From Gentiana macrophylla (taxonomy: Eukaryota > Streptophyta > Magnoliopsida > Gentianales > Gentianaceae): 64,000 nucleotides of DNA. Positions 45,375 through 57,800 of the stretch are shown one piece after another. Under the pieces are notes generated by a model. The model was not told where the DNA came from, ran no database searches, and saw only the letters and a list, made by a program, of their open reading frames with translations. Positions within the stretch are counted from its first letter, which is position 1. Every line of letters starts with the position of its first letter. The position numbers and the translations under genes were made by a program. The stretch spans positions 189,915,620-189,979,619 of the forward strand of contig CM047805.1 of NCBI GenBank assembly GCA_026214975.1, in the 5' to 3' direction.

Positions 45375-46948
45375 TGTTAAGAGTGAATTTATACGATTTA
45401 TAACACTATATTTTATGATATTTTCCCTCATATTCGTATTAATTGCATAAGAAACGAGTGTTTAATGGAAGTATTGAGTAAATGAGGTTTTTAACGAGTT
45501 AATCGCAAAATAGGTTAATTTTGTTGTTTTAATGGTGATTTTATGATTATTTGGATGATATTACATTTTGCGATGTTTTGATGTGTTATAGATACATATT
45601 TGAGGCTCAAGAGATGATCAAAACAAGATAAAAGACGAATTTTATGATGAAGAAGAGATAATGATGGATTTGGATTGAATTAAAAAGAGGTAGAGATGAG
45701 GCAATCAAGTTTTCAAAGTCACCGAATCAAGGCGTCCAAGTCCCGTCCAGAGTGGACGGGCGTCTACCATTCAAACGGGCGTCTGTGATGATATTTTTGA
45801 TTCGAGTTTGGATGAAATTGCCGGACGAGCATCCAATTTAAGAAGGACGGGCGTCGATCATGACTCGCCCGATTCAAGTTTGTATGGAAGAGTGGACGGG
45901 CGTTCAAGATTCAGACGGGCGCCCAAGAGAGCCGACTTAGCTAAACCGACTTGAAAATCTATATAGGCGGCATTTTCTCAACCCTGTGGATACGAATTAC
46001 ACAATACTCAAACCCTAATCCTAAGGGCGGCTTAGGTCATGGTTTTACCGCCATCAACTTTTATGTTCTTAAATTCTTAGATTAGATTAGCTACTTTTTT
46101 ATGTCTTTCTATACAATTCAAAGCTTCAAGAGGATGCTAAGAGGCTAGACCTCCATTGAACGAGCGTTGTGAAGCCGTCCGATCAACAATTCAGTTTCTT
46201 TTCGTGATTATTTTGTGAGTATCTATTACGAGTTGTTTCTTTTATCATGCTTTATGTTGTTTATTGCAAATTTATATCGAAAGATGTTTGCTTTATTGAT
46301 CGTTTATTTGATGAAAATCATGTTAGACTTTAGATCACCATGATAAAGAATAGATATTTGATCTAAGTAACGAAAGTTATTAGGTTAGATTTCTAGGTTA
46401 AAAACGTTTAAAGTTTACACCTTTGGTTAGAAAAGCGTTGATCTTTAGATCGAAAGATAGAGATTAATAGACGAACTCGCCTAAGAAATTAGGGGTTCAT
46501 ACCTTTGATCATCGTGTGAATCACAACTTGATTAGTAATCACGAAATAATGAATTGAAATTGAATGTTGATAGGATAGGTGCATCAATTGCTTGTTCGTT
46601 CGTAACTTATTGATTTAAAACCCTTGAATTTGAATTGTTTAGCTTAGTTAGTCTTTTATTGCATATTAGGTTTAGTTTAGTTTAAATTGGTTCAAAACTA
46701 TCTTTCCGGCTTTAGTCATTGATCTTCCGTCCGGTTTACGTTATTGTTACCTTTCTTGTGAATTATTTAATGTTTTAAATATCTGCTTTAGTTTAGTAAT
46801 CGTGACATAGTTAGGTTAGAATAAAGACTAGAGTTAACAACCTCCGATTCCCCGTAAGATCGACCCGATATCAACCTCTTTACTACGATCCTTGCACTTG
46901 AGGTATATCGGATTATAAATTTATTACTTGTTAATAAAATCCGTGACA
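45375..46948 (+). mobile_element. Athila-type 3' LTR (1574 bp)
   Basis: Begins TGTTAAGAGTG after the polypurine tract and ends 'ccgtgaca'. It has six GGACG-NN-CGTCC-like motifs (45754-45923) before a TATA box 'tctatatagg' at 45959. Homologous to 24820-26384 but from a different copy. It is immediately followed by the rest of the Tat-type LTR ('acgggtcgaatcc'), showing that the Athila had inserted into that LTR. Confidence 0.8.
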
Positions 46949-47298
46949 ACGGGTCGAATCCTTCTACGCTCGGGCCGCCCGAGGAGATGTAGCCGAACTA
47001 AAATGCTTTCGGTTGGGTGTAAGTAGAATGGTAGATCTGAGAAGGACCGAACCAACCACGAGGATCGGTTATGGGTTGAGCAGAACACAAGTGTTGGCCG
47101 ATCTTCAGAGGTCTAGATCGGACCTGGCCATATGACCGGTAGAATTGTCTTAAACAATGGCCGACTTGAAGGGAATAGGACGAGTGGCCGGACTCCCTTT
47201 GTCCGACCGTGGGAATTCCAAGTATCGTCACTCCATACTTAATGTTGAGCCACTAAAGAAGTGCCACGTAGATAGGTACAATTCTCGGCATCGTCATG
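46949..47298 (-). mobile_element. Right (5') LTR remnant of the Tat-type element
   Basis: Nearly identical to 22259-22611, from 'cgaatccttctacgctcggg' to 'aattctcggcatcgtca'. The other part of this LTR copy is missing, removed with the 5' half of the Athila that inserted here. Directly after 'cgtca' the CRM gene sequence resumes with 'tggaatagcttcg', so this is the outer edge of the transposon nest. Confidence 0.75.
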
Positions 47299-50200
47299 GA
47301 ATAGCTTCGATGGTGCTCGAGGATGTCGGCCAAGAGTATGAGGAGCAAAGTAGAGAGCGGATGAGAAACGAGTCCGCAAAACCTCTGAGGAGTTCCGGAG
47401 GGCTAAAATATTGCGGATGAAATTGATGATCGATGAGAACGCCTCTTCATAGCCTCGAAAAAGTATGTTCATTGTCATTTCCTTTGATTTTTTCCGTGTT
47501 CGGTGGTTCTTTATCAGTCACATTTGCAATCAATCATCTATATGTTCCGTAACAATTTGCAATGCGATAATGTATATGTGTAATCTGATTTGCAATGCAA
47601 TCATCTATATGTAGAATCGTAAGGCGTAACGATTTATATGGAACTGAGCGTAATTTGCTGTTATATGTTCTTTTTGTGTCACTGATGGCTTTTATTGTTG
47701 TTCCCTTGCATTTTGACTAATGTAGGCAAAGAAAAAGGTGTCTTTAATTAGGGCTGAGCAAAAAACCCAATAAACCCAAACTAAACCAATCCGAAATAAC
47801 CCAACCCAATTGAAACCAAAAACTTTGGGTTGGTTTTTGACCCAACCCGAATGCTATTGGGTTGGTTTGGGGTTTTAATTTATATCTTCGGTTCGACCCG
47901 ACCCAACCCGAAAGGTATTACAATAGGTTATTCTATTCATGGTCAATGAAAAGGGCTAGTGTTATTCATTATCATTTTCGATCAACATTTATTCTAGTGG
48001 CGTGATAATTGAAAATTGAAAAAACATATGTAAGACAGTCAAAATCAAATCAAAATCAATCAACCTATTGATTGTAAACCATAATCAGATTAAAAGGACT
48101 AGTTGATGAATGAATATAATATTTTTTCGAATGAATCATGAATCATTTTTTTAACATTTAAAAATCATTGTATGCCTTCCTTAATGTTTAAGTTATTGTA
48201 TTTATATGTTGTTGGTTGTGTCATAGTTTATTGGACTCATAATATGATGTCCACAAAAATTGTCTTTAATTATTGTTCTCTTTAATAACAATTACTATGG
48301 ATATGTGTTTTAAATTTGAATTTCGATGGAATACGAGTATGCATTTTATAACATGAAAGAATAATTACAAATACAGTACATTGTTTATGGCTTAAAACCC
48401 GAAACCCAACCCAATCCAATCTGAAACCAAACCGAACCAAAGCATTGGGTTTTTTAATAGTTTGGTTTGGTTTGGGTTAGTATTTTTTTAAATCAACCCG
48501 ACTAATACTATGTAAAAATCCAACCCAAGCGAACCCAACCTGACCCAAGCTTAATTCTACAGAAACTGAAATAATATGAGCTTCCTGAACTACCTACCCC
48601 GCACCATGACCCCGAGTTTCTAACACCTGAGCAGCTGCATGCATATAAATTGGTTTCAAAAACAAAAATTATGTACCTGTTGATGTAAGAGGAGTTTTTG
48701 GAGGTGTTGTCCAAAACATGCACATGCACTGGAAGTTCCATGAAACTGTACAGGTATGCTGTGATAATTTTCCGAAAGAAAAGATTAAGGAAATGGCATC
48801 CATGCTGGCTAGATTGAGTGGTGGGATCGTTGTTAACATACATAATGTGAAGACTATCATCATGTTCTGGGGAAGAAACTATCGTCAACCGAAGAATTTG
48901 ATACCTGTCAACACTCTTACCAAAAGGAAGGTTGGTAATACGAGTCTCGGTTTTGTGTCTTAAGTATTGTTAATTAAGAACTTGTTAACACGTGTTTTTG
49001 AGTAAATGACTACATTATAGCTATCATATGGCTTTTAAACTCCTATAACTGTATCCTCTTTTTTAATTGGTAGTATTTTTTGGTGTGTAAGAGTAGTGTA
49101 CAAATTTTTTCTTGAGAATTTAAGGAAACGACACGGCTCAAAGCGTGCTTCTTCCCATGGTTAACTTTGTTAGGAGAATCGGATATCTTTGTTACCTTGT
49201 AGTAGGTGATTCATGATTGTGATTATTGAGGTCTCTTTGCTAGAAAGCTCCCGATTCTTATCTCATATGGACAGAATTAGTAAATATCTATATTTCAGAA
49301 CTTGCGATTGTTGATTCACCAACATTTCCATTCATCTGACATAGTCCAGGGGCATGTTTGCTGTTGCTATCAGTGCAGATTACCAAATAGTAGAATCTTG
49401 CATGGTTGTGCAGAGCATTTTGTCATTCGGTTAATGCATTGATGAAATGTTCAATGTGGAAAGTACATGAAATGCATTATAACTTTTTATGCCTAAATCT
49501 GACTGTCTTTAAAGTGCAGGCATTATTTAAAGCCAGATTTGAACAAGCTCTGGAGTCTCAGAAGTTAAACATAAAAAAAATACGAACAAGAGCTCCGTCG
49601 AAAAGGAGTAAACCCTGATGATCCAGTTGACATAGCTAGCATTCAGAGAGTAGCTTCAACTTTCTTCAATGCTATCGACAAAAAGGAGGGTAGCCCCGGC
49701 CCGTATGTCTTCCAGGAGAACAAAAAGAAAGAGACACCAGTTGATGATAGTGATCATGAAAAGTCACAATTGGCAGACGACAATGATCAGGAGGAGCTTG
49801 ACCTGTTCATAGCTGACATAGAAAACGCAGCTGATAAAGAGTGGGAGGCTGAGGAAGCTGCAGAAGAAGAAGATATGAGTAATCTTAGATATTGGAATAG
49901 GGAAGATTTTGCTAATAGATTTCAAAGATCAGAACGCAATGATGGCCATGGAAGGAGGGGAAGGAGTCGTAAGGGGATCAACCGTACGTAGTGAGGATGA
50001 AGACGAAAGTGATGATGCCATGAGTGAATATGAAACTGATCCGGTGATGACTCTGCTGATGATCATGGCAAGTTTGGTCGGCCTAAATCAGTTAAATGGC
50101 AAATAGTCAATAAAGGAAGATGGAATCGTAACGAGAAAGCTAAATCCCATATGGAAAGAAGTGGCAGAGATATCTCTTCCCTTGGCATGTTGGGTGACCT

Positions 50201-50306
50201 GGACGATGTCATGATGGAATCGGATGATGATGATGATGATGATGAAACTGCGAGATTTAGACAACCGGGTTATGAATACAAGAGCAGTAGTGACGAGGAT
50301 AATTAA
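47299..50306 (+). pseudogene. CRM-domain RNA-binding protein gene, 3' exons, multiply disrupted
   Basis: Recognisable exons: 47299-47462 (IASMVLEDVGQEYEEQ, then shifted KTSEEFRRAKILRMKLMI), 47726-48930 interrupted by a hAT-like insert, and 49520-50306. The CRM/YhbY domain spans about 48655-48930: NYVPVDVRGVFGGVVQNMHM, HETVQVCCDNFPKEKIKEMA, GGIVVNIHNVKTIIMF and WGRNYRQPKNLIP. The last exon has ARFEQALESQKLNIKK, SIQRVASTFFNAIDKKEG, then an acidic tail ending YKSSSDEDN. It resembles the single-CRM Arabidopsis proteins At3g25440/At4g13070 (family recall, not searched). CRM proteins bind RNA, often group II introns in organelles. Lesions: shift near 47365, TAG at 47450, hAT insertion in an exon, TAA at 48572, shift near 48648, shift near 49580, TAG at 49989, further shifts to 50090. 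Clearly a pseudogene. Its 5' exons are at 21542-21820. Confidence 0.8.
47750..48549. mobile_element. hAT-like non-autonomous element inside a CRM exon
   Basis: Starts 'agggctgagcaaaaaaccc', a start seen in a common plant hAT-like family, and carries many 'aacccaaccc' / 'gggttggttt' words in both orientations. The right side ends 'gaacccaacctgacccaag'. The flanks 'ctttaatt' and 'cttaatt' look like the target duplication. Removing it rejoins the CRM exon, so its borders are well placed. About 800 bp, no transposase. Confidence 0.65.
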
Positions 50307-50990
50307 GACTTCGAGCTAGTGTCAAAAAAAAGATGAATGAAGTGGTCAGTCGTTCTGGAATGTAATGATTTAATGGCTGAGCCTTTCGGCTATATTCAAG
50401 ATCAGACAATTAAGATTGGTTCTGCGAGATCAAGAAAGCGTGGAGCTACAGTTACGGTAGACACGTAGGAAACATTGTAAACTCTAGAGAATTTTCAACT
50501 AGACCTTGATGAGGGGATTATTAGCTCAGATGAAGTTGAGTATATATCATGTCAAATGATCATTATATCGTCTTGCTTCTTGAAATGAGTCTAGTACATG
50601 ATTAGGATTATAAATGAGCATTTCTCCAATGGTGGGTTGTACTGTTCACAGCTAAAAGATTAGAGTCAGAATGGTCCATCCATTGGGCCCATACATAAAG
50701 CAACAAATTTTGTTAAGAAACCAATGCATACATACATACATACTTGAGATTTTTGTTTAGCAGAATAACAGTTTTTTTTGTCGTCGTCGTTCTGGGTAGG
50801 AAAAACTAGGCAGCATATCCAGGTTTGAGGTTTTTTAAACATCTTTCCTAAACTTGTTTATGGTATAATTAATTTTTAAGGTTGTCCGCCAAAAAGTGTG
50901 ATTAGTTGAACCCTCTGACTGTTGGTCATATAGATAGCTGATATGCTGAAAGTGAAAAGGGTACTAATTGTTTTTTTCTTAATAGCACTA
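50307..50990. other. 3' flank of the CRM pseudogene
   Basis: Probable 3' UTR and intergenic sequence, with a short 'catacatacatacat' repeat near 50727. No gene. Confidence 0.35.
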
Positions 50991-52045
50991 AAGTTTTTCC
51001 TTTCCAGTTTCCTATGCCTATACATTGATTAGGAAGAAGAGGCCAAAATTGTTTGAAATGGGGGAGATATGGAAGCCCCATATTCCCATTAAGATCACAT
51101 TTTTCTTATGGAGGTTGCATAACAGTTTACTACTTTTTCCTGCACAACTCTGCAAACTTGGTATTCATGGTCCATTTAAGTGTTTCTTTTGTGCTGCTGA
51201 TGAGACACCTACACATGTTTTTTTGGAGATGCCATTATGCTCAGCAGGTATGGCTTCATTTTCAAAAAATATTATGTTTTAAGCCTAACTTGAACAGCTG
51301 GAAAATGTCATGGCATCTTGGTTTTTTTTAACTCTGTTGGGGGTTCACTTGGCAAGATTTTGAGAACATTATTCTGTTTTATACTGTGGGGAATTTGGAA
51401 GAGTCGAAATGCTGCTATGTATGGCACAGTCCATGTTTCTGTTCAAACATGTCTTCAAGAGATCAAGCAGAATATTGTCTTTGCTTCTAACATTATGAGG
51501 CTTGCTCAAACTAACACAGAGGATGCGATTTTGGTGAAAAGTGGGCCGCTGCACTCTCTTGCCACCCCTCCATGTAGGAAAGTACGATTGATCAAATGGA
51601 CTTTACCTTTGGATGGGCAGCTCAAGGTAAATTGTGATGGCTCATCCATAGGAAATCCCGATTTAGCAGGTTCTGTACAGGTAGTGTCATCCAGGCAGGT
51701 TATGAAGCCTATGGCACATGTATCAATATGGAAGCAGAAATTTGTGCTATGAAATGTGGAATTGATCGGTGTGTTAATAAACAAAATTACTCCCTTCATG
51801 TGGAAGTTGATTCTCAGGTGCTTGTGAATATGATTCTTGTCCTTAATGCCATCCCATGGAAATATTTGGATGAGATCACTGAGCTGCAAAGTCTTGTAAA
51901 AAAGTATCAAATCAACCTTACTCATGTGCATCGTGAAGGTAATGTTGTTGCCGATCATTTAGCTAAATTGGGTAGCACTTACCAATCCACCATGGAGTTG
52001 GATTGTCTCAACCTTCCTAATGTTATTGGTCTTCTTGTTATATGT
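50991..52045 (+). pseudogene. LINE relic: zf-RVT region and RNase H-like domain
   Basis: Frames from about 51000: IPIKITFFLWRLHNSLLLFP, then CFFCAADETPTHVF is the zf-RVT domain that ends plant LINE reverse transcriptases. After a shift, LFCFILWGIWKSRNAAMYGT is followed by the RNase H-like domain (RVT_3 type): IKWTLPLDGQLKVNCDGSSI with the first acidic residue. In the next frame come EICAMKCG, VEVDSQVLVNMI and THVHREGNVVADHLAKLGST. At least three frame breaks. No RT core lies upstream, so it is 5'-truncated or decayed. It could also derive from a domesticated RNase H-like gene, but the zf-RVT part argues for a LINE. Confidence 0.75.
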
Positions 52046-52072
52046 ATAATATATACATATAACACATAAATA

Positions 52073-52320
52073 CTCCCTCCGTCCTAAAATATAAATCGTC
52101 ATTGGTTTTTTATTTTGTCTCATAATATAAGTAATTCGCAATATCAAAAAAACAATTATTAACATTTTTCCTCATCTTACCTCTAATTTATATTCATCCA
52201 ACCACTCTACAATAATTGTATTTATGATAGTCAAATGATGTATTAGGCATTTTAGCATACATTAATAATATTTAATCACTTTCTTAATATATATGAAAAA
52301 TTATATTTTGGGACAGGAAG
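52073..52320. mobile_element. Stowaway MITE, 248 bp
   Basis: Terminal inverted repeats 'ctccctccgtcctaaaatat' and 'atattttgggacaggaag', flanked by TA on both sides (52071-52072 and 52321-52322), the hallmark of Tc1/mariner-type Stowaway elements. It inserted next to the end of the LINE relic. No ORF. Confidence 0.9.
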
Positions 52321-53271
52321 TATGTTTAAAAAAAGGGGTGAAGGTCTAAGAGGACAATAAAATTTCAAATTTGAAAAGAAGAAGACATTTTCACTTACAC
52401 CAATAAAGAATAAAAGCGTTACCTAATGACAAAATTATTTTCACTTCATACATTCAAATTAAATCACAAACACATGAAAACATAAAAGTAGAAACATAAA
52501 ATGAAAGATAGGAAATGATAGATGTATAGAAATTGTACACCACTCATCCCCCGAAATGTTGATCGTCTGGTGCAGGTTTTATGTATTTCTTTTTAAACTC
52601 AAAGTGTATGGTTGATAATGATTTCTGTGCAACAAATTGATACCTCTATCACTCTCCAATGAAAGATAAAAAGAGAGAGGCCATACCCATGTTGGCCCTG
52701 ACCTCACCCTGAAGATTGTTCTTGTCAAATTTGCTGAATTTTTTTTCCCACAAATAATAAAAAATTATTGCCTTCAACTTCCCTTAAGCCCGTTTGGATT
52801 GAAGAAAAAGAAAAGATAGTGACATAAAACAGGGTTGAGGTCGTCTGTTGTGAAAGGAGCACAACATGGTGTACTGTGACACAAAACGGCGTCGTATTGC
52901 GTTCAAATGACGCCGTTTGGTTCCGATCTTAAATAATAAAAAAAAACACATCAGCGCGGCGTCGTTTTTGTCCGAAACGACGCCGTTTCGGACTCACAGC
53001 AAGGCCACAGCAGAGGCGGCCACAGCAGAGGATCCCAATCCCATAAAACAAATAAGAAGGGAATGAGGGATTATGAAGTCTATTTTAAATATTTGAATAG
53101 AATAAAAGAGATACAAAGATTATCATTACTATTTTAATTAAAATGAATTGTTTCTTTCAGTCTCTCACCAGTTTTGAAAGAAAATGAGACCATCCGAATT
53201 TTGAAGAAATTATCCCTCGTTCTTCCATGCTCTCCTTTCATTTCTTACATATGAACCACACAATTTTATAT
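52321..53271. other. Intergenic with an 'aaacgacgccgttt' inverted-motif cluster
   Basis: Between 52880 and 52995 the word 'acgacgccgttt' or its complement 'aaacggcgtcgt' occurs four times. The last two form a perfect 11-bp stem hairpin, 'cggcgtcgttt' / 'aaacgacgccg' with a 7-nt loop (52959-52987). No coding is recognised in the rest. Confidence 0.5.
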
Positions 53272-53501
53272 CGTTAATGTTAAGGATAATGATAGCATTT
53301 AATATTAGTATTTGATATTATGCCTGAGTGACACTTGTCTAGTATCTAGTTGAGACAAGTGTCCTAGAGAATCTAGTATGAGATAATGTTTGTTAGGTTG
53401 TCTTGGATATATACCCTTGTATTCTGTGACAGTTGCCAATTAATGAAAGTTATTTCTCTTTTATAATTCTAACTTGGTATCTAAGCAATATACCGGTGGT
53501 C

Positions 53502-54960
53502 ATGTCCACCGCCGATCCTGACATCGGAGCCACCGCTGCTCCACCTGTTACCACAGCTCCACCAGTCACTACGCCACAAGCCACTGCTCCTGCAAACGAG
53601 CTTGTTCGAGCTTCTATACCCTTTGGGTCTTTCCCGACGTCCGCTACAACTGTGACCCAGGCTTCACTAAGTCTCCCACCTCCGGTCTTTCCGACATCTT
53701 TTCTGGCCCTATCATCTTTCACTCGAAATTTGAACAATCTCATCCGAAATTACCGATCCTTCCTTCATCAAGTTACTGCTACTTCAAGATCATGCGCTGC
53801 TATTCCCTTTGGAGGAACCCTAAATCAGACCTCCAATGTCAAATTAGACCGCAAGAATTATCTGCTTTGGAAATACTCAGTTCTCCCTGTTATTCGAGGG
53901 TATAAACTTGATGGATTCCTCTTTGGTACCAAACAAGCTCCTCCTCAGATGATTGCTAGCCCAATTGGTATGGGTTTCATTCCAAATCTGGCCTATGAAG
54001 AATGGCATACCACTGATAATCTGCTTTTAGGATGGCTGCTTGGATCAATGACTGATCAAGCACTTATGGAGGTTGTAGGCTGTGTTACGTCCCATGATGT
54101 TTGGACCACTCTGGAAACTTTATTTAACAGCCAGGCCCAGTCTTGTCTTCTTGAATTCAAAGATGCTCTTACAAAGACTGAGAAAGGTGCCAAAACCATG
54201 GCTGATTATCTTGCTATAATGAAGAATTACTCAGATAGTCTAGCTGCTGCTGGTTTCCCTATTCCAACACCTGAACTGGTTCTTGCTGTTCTTGGTGGTT
54301 TGCTTAGAGAATATGAGTCTGTTGTGGTAAATATTACCTATAGAGTCACCTCCTTGTCCTGGCCTGAAGTCCAATCCCAGTTGTTGACTCATGAATGACT
54401 CATATCCAGATACAATACCTCATCTCACATTGATATCCATACTCCCTCTGCTAATGCTGCCTACACACAGTCTGGAAATGGTAGAGGACAGCCCATAAAT
54501 GCTTCATCTGGTGGAAATGGAACCAGAGGTAGAGGCTCCAACAATAACAATCGTGGCAGAGGTCGAGGCAGGAACAATGGAAAAGGCAACAACACTGGTA
54601 GTCCTAGACCTATGTGTCAAATTTGTTTGAAGTCTGGACACATAGCATCTGAATGCTGGCACAGATTTGAATCTGATTATGTTCCCATAGCACCATCTCA
54701 GGGGTCCTCCCAGGTCAAACAGAGCTCTGCCTACATAGCTACTCCTGAATCAGTGACTGATCCCAGCTGGTATCTGGATAGTGGAGCAAGCAACCATGTA
54801 ACCCATGATCTGAATAATCTCAGTTTAAGGTCACCATATGAAGGCTCAGATGCTTTGGTGATTGAAAATGGTGAGAAACTTGTCATAGCACACACTGGTT
54901 CTAGCACTGTCACCTTTCCTAGTCATAATCTCACTTTGCAGCTTAATAAAATATTCTTCA
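53502..54960 (+). pseudogene. Copia gag and protease, with an in-frame stop
   Basis: Gag starts MSTADPDIGATAAPPVTT (ATG 53502, just after the primer site). It shows the copia gag pattern: LDRKNYLLWKYSVLPVIRGY, GWLLGSMTDQALMEVVGC and TMADYLAIMKNYSDSL. A TGA at 54396-54398 interrupts it. The same frame continues through a glycine/arginine/asparagine-rich stretch to the zinc knuckle CQICLKSGHIASEC (CX2CX4HX4C, 54615) and the protease active site WYLDSGASNHVTHDLNNL (about 54770). A frameshift near 54953 breaks the protease C-terminus. Gag coats the RNA; the protease cleaves the polyprotein. Confidence 0.88.
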
Positions 54961-55811
54961 TGTTCCTAGGATTGCAAAAAATCTTCTTAGTATATCTCAA
55001 CTTATTCTTGATAATTCTGTTGTTATAGAGTTTACTAACTCCTGCTGTTTTGTTAAGGACAAAACAACCAAAACCACTCTTCTGGAATGATATCTTAGAT
55101 AGGGATCAGTATCAAATTCAGACTCATGTCCTCATTCAATCCACAAGAAGCTCCCCTCACTCCAAACTTTCAACTCACTTGAATGCTGCACCAGGCTGCT
55201 CTAGTCTTGTTTCTGTTTTAAATTCACCTAAAGATGTAGACCACTGGCATAGGAGATTAGGCCACCCCTCTGTAAAGGTCCTACATCAAGTTATGGAGAG
55301 AAACGTTCGGTCCTACATCGTTAGGAGATTAGGTGCTACACAGGCACATCACTGAAACTGGCCTTACACTGTTGGCTCAAGCTGCCCTACCACTCAAATT
55401 TTGGTGGCACTCTTTCCAACAGGCAGTTCACCTGATCAACGTCCTCCTCACCCCTGTCCTACACAACAAGTCACCCTTCACCATGTTGTTTCACAAATAC
55501 CCTGACTATCTTCAAATCAGAACCTTTGGTTGTGCTTGTTACCCTCTCCTCCGACCCTACCACAGTAAAAAATTCCAGTTTCATACACAAAGGTGCACCT
55601 ATCTTGGTCTTAGTCCAAACCACAAGGGTCATGTGTGTGTTGATCCCACTGGTAAGATCTACATTTCTAGAGATGTCACTTTTGATGAACATAGCTTTCC
55701 TCATAAGTCTATATCTACTTCACCAGCACCTTCTTCTTCTTCTCCTGCCACTTATACCTTTCTTCCAATCCTCCTATAGAATCCTTTTCCATTCAAGATT
55801 CCCCAAATTGC
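54960..55811 (+). pseudogene. Copia integrase remnant with the catalytic core deleted
   Basis: The pre-integrase zinc region (DVDHWHRRLGHPSVKVLHQV, 55220-55290) is followed after a short odd stretch by RHITETGLTLLAQAALPLKF (about 55340) and then QIRTFGCACYPLLRPYHSKK and CTYLGLSPNHKGHVC. The ~130-residue DDE catalytic core that should lie between is missing. 'taggagattagg' occurs on both sides of the break (about 55251 and 55322), suggesting a microhomology-type deletion with filler. The frame ends at the nested LTR. Confidence 0.85.
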
Positions 55812-57524
55812 TGAAGGATGCAGGTTCTTAGATCTAAACGAGTTAGATTTACGCGCAGCGGATGGATCACGATTTATATATCAAAACACATAATTAAAGG
55901 ACTTAAACTACTACAAGAGGGTTTAAGATCATGTTACCAATAACGGGAAGAGAAGCCTTGATCTTCCGATGTGTTCTCCAAACGGCGGTTGGTGGACACC
56001 CTTCCTGATACACGAACCTCCTTGATATGCAACACCAAGAAAAACTCAAAAGTTTTTCTTCTTCCAAAAACCCTAGGCAAGAAGAAACTAATTTTTCCTC
56101 TCCTTTTTCAAGTGGTGGTCGAAATTATGCCATGTAATTTCCCTTGGAATAACTCTACTTTTATAGGAGAGTAAATCCTTGGCCTCAAAGTATTAATTAA
56201 TTAAATAATTAATTAATTAAACAAAATAAAAGGATATTTTCCTTAATGACTAATTGTGACATGTATTGACCAATAGGAAAACAAATAACAAGTCATCCAA
56301 CCAATCATGTAACAAGAATATCTTTTATTTTCCACATCACAAAAATTAATTCTTGTGATAATTAAATGATAAGAGGCGCCACTTTTAGGGTTAAAAGCCC
56401 ACATAAAATGTCTTTTATGTGTATTATATTATTTAGCCCAACTAAATAAAATGCATATCAATTAATTAGCCCAGCCAATTAATTATCACTGAGGCCCAAA
56501 TAACAAGATTATCGATCAAATTACGTAAGCCACATCGGGACCATGGACCTATAACCAAGTGAGCTCCAATAATTAATTATTCATCGAACATAATAAGTAC
56601 ATTAATTATTAATTCCGGATTACGCCACCATAAACCCGGCCCGAACTCTACCGATTATAGATGTATACTTATACTCAACCCATGTGAGTGAATAAGCGTC
56701 CATTGATATAATCACTACATACGGATTAACCCTCCATAGATCGTCCATTCGAGTGGGAAGTCTCCGTGAACCCGACTCGAATATCTTATCCTTATTTACC
56801 ATCAACCCCTCGATGATCAATTAGTACACATTTACGACTAGTAGCTAATTAGTCAAATGTGAACTCCCGGATCGATCACTTTCTTAGGGCTAACAAATAA
56901 GGGGATCGTCTCTCTACTTCCCGCAGGAAGGAATGGATTCCATGTCTGTGAAGATCGAGAACTACTCACTCATCTCGGAGATAGTGCCAATGAGAAGTGA
57001 CTTGGAACACATATTTAAGTGAACCGTAACTAACACATCAAACACTACCCCGGGACAAGCAAAGACCACAGATCACCTCGGATTAAGGTTGATCCATATA
57101 TGATCATCTAATGATTTAATAAGATTCCTCGATTACACGGAATTATACCGAGAAATTCGATTAAATCGGTCCAAATCTATATATGAATGCCATCATATAT
57201 AAATGCCCCACGTAGGTACCCTCTACCGGCGATCCGGATAAGATTATCACACCCTAAGGTGTTCTCAGCATTATTGGTGTTTTAATCAAGAGACCCTAAA
57301 CTCGATTAAGTTCACCACAGACTAACAGCTTTAAGTATATCACCACTAACTCAATCCTCACGTGCATGCCATACACTGAGTTAAGCGGTTACATACTTGA
57401 TATACTTAGGGTTTGCAGCAGTGTATTATTTACAAGCACAAAGCAAGTAATAAGGTGAGATAAAATCTGTCATCCATTACTAAAAACAATTACACAAATT
57501 GTCTTTCGGGCACTACACCTAACA
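55812..57524 (-). mobile_element. Solo LTR (1713 bp) nested in the copia element
   Basis: Plus-strand ends TGAAGGATGC and CACCTAACA, flanked by the 5-bp target duplication 'attgc' (55807-55811 and 57525-57529). On the complement it starts TGTTAGGTGTAGTGCCCG and contains a TATA box TATAAAAG (complement of 'cttttata' near 56157), so it is on the minus strand. No ORF, no primer site and no internal region, hence a solo LTR. Size suggests a gypsy-type parent, not identified. Confidence 0.85.
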
Positions 57525-57800
57525 ATTGCCTCCCTCCTCAGTCCCCAACTCATGCTAATACTAGTGCTACTGATCTTGATTGCAGATCACCTACTTCTAC
57601 TAGTTCCCTTACTCCATCTAGTCCTAGTCCTGTCTCCAATCATCATAGTCCTGCATCCTCTCCCACTATTTGTCCTAATCCTGAATCTCCATCATCTTCA
57701 CCTACTAGCAGCTCCCCCTCTCCACCTCCTCCTGCTCCTAAGCATCCCATGCAAACCAGGTTAAAGAGTGGAATTATTAAACCTAAACGTTTTCTGAGTC

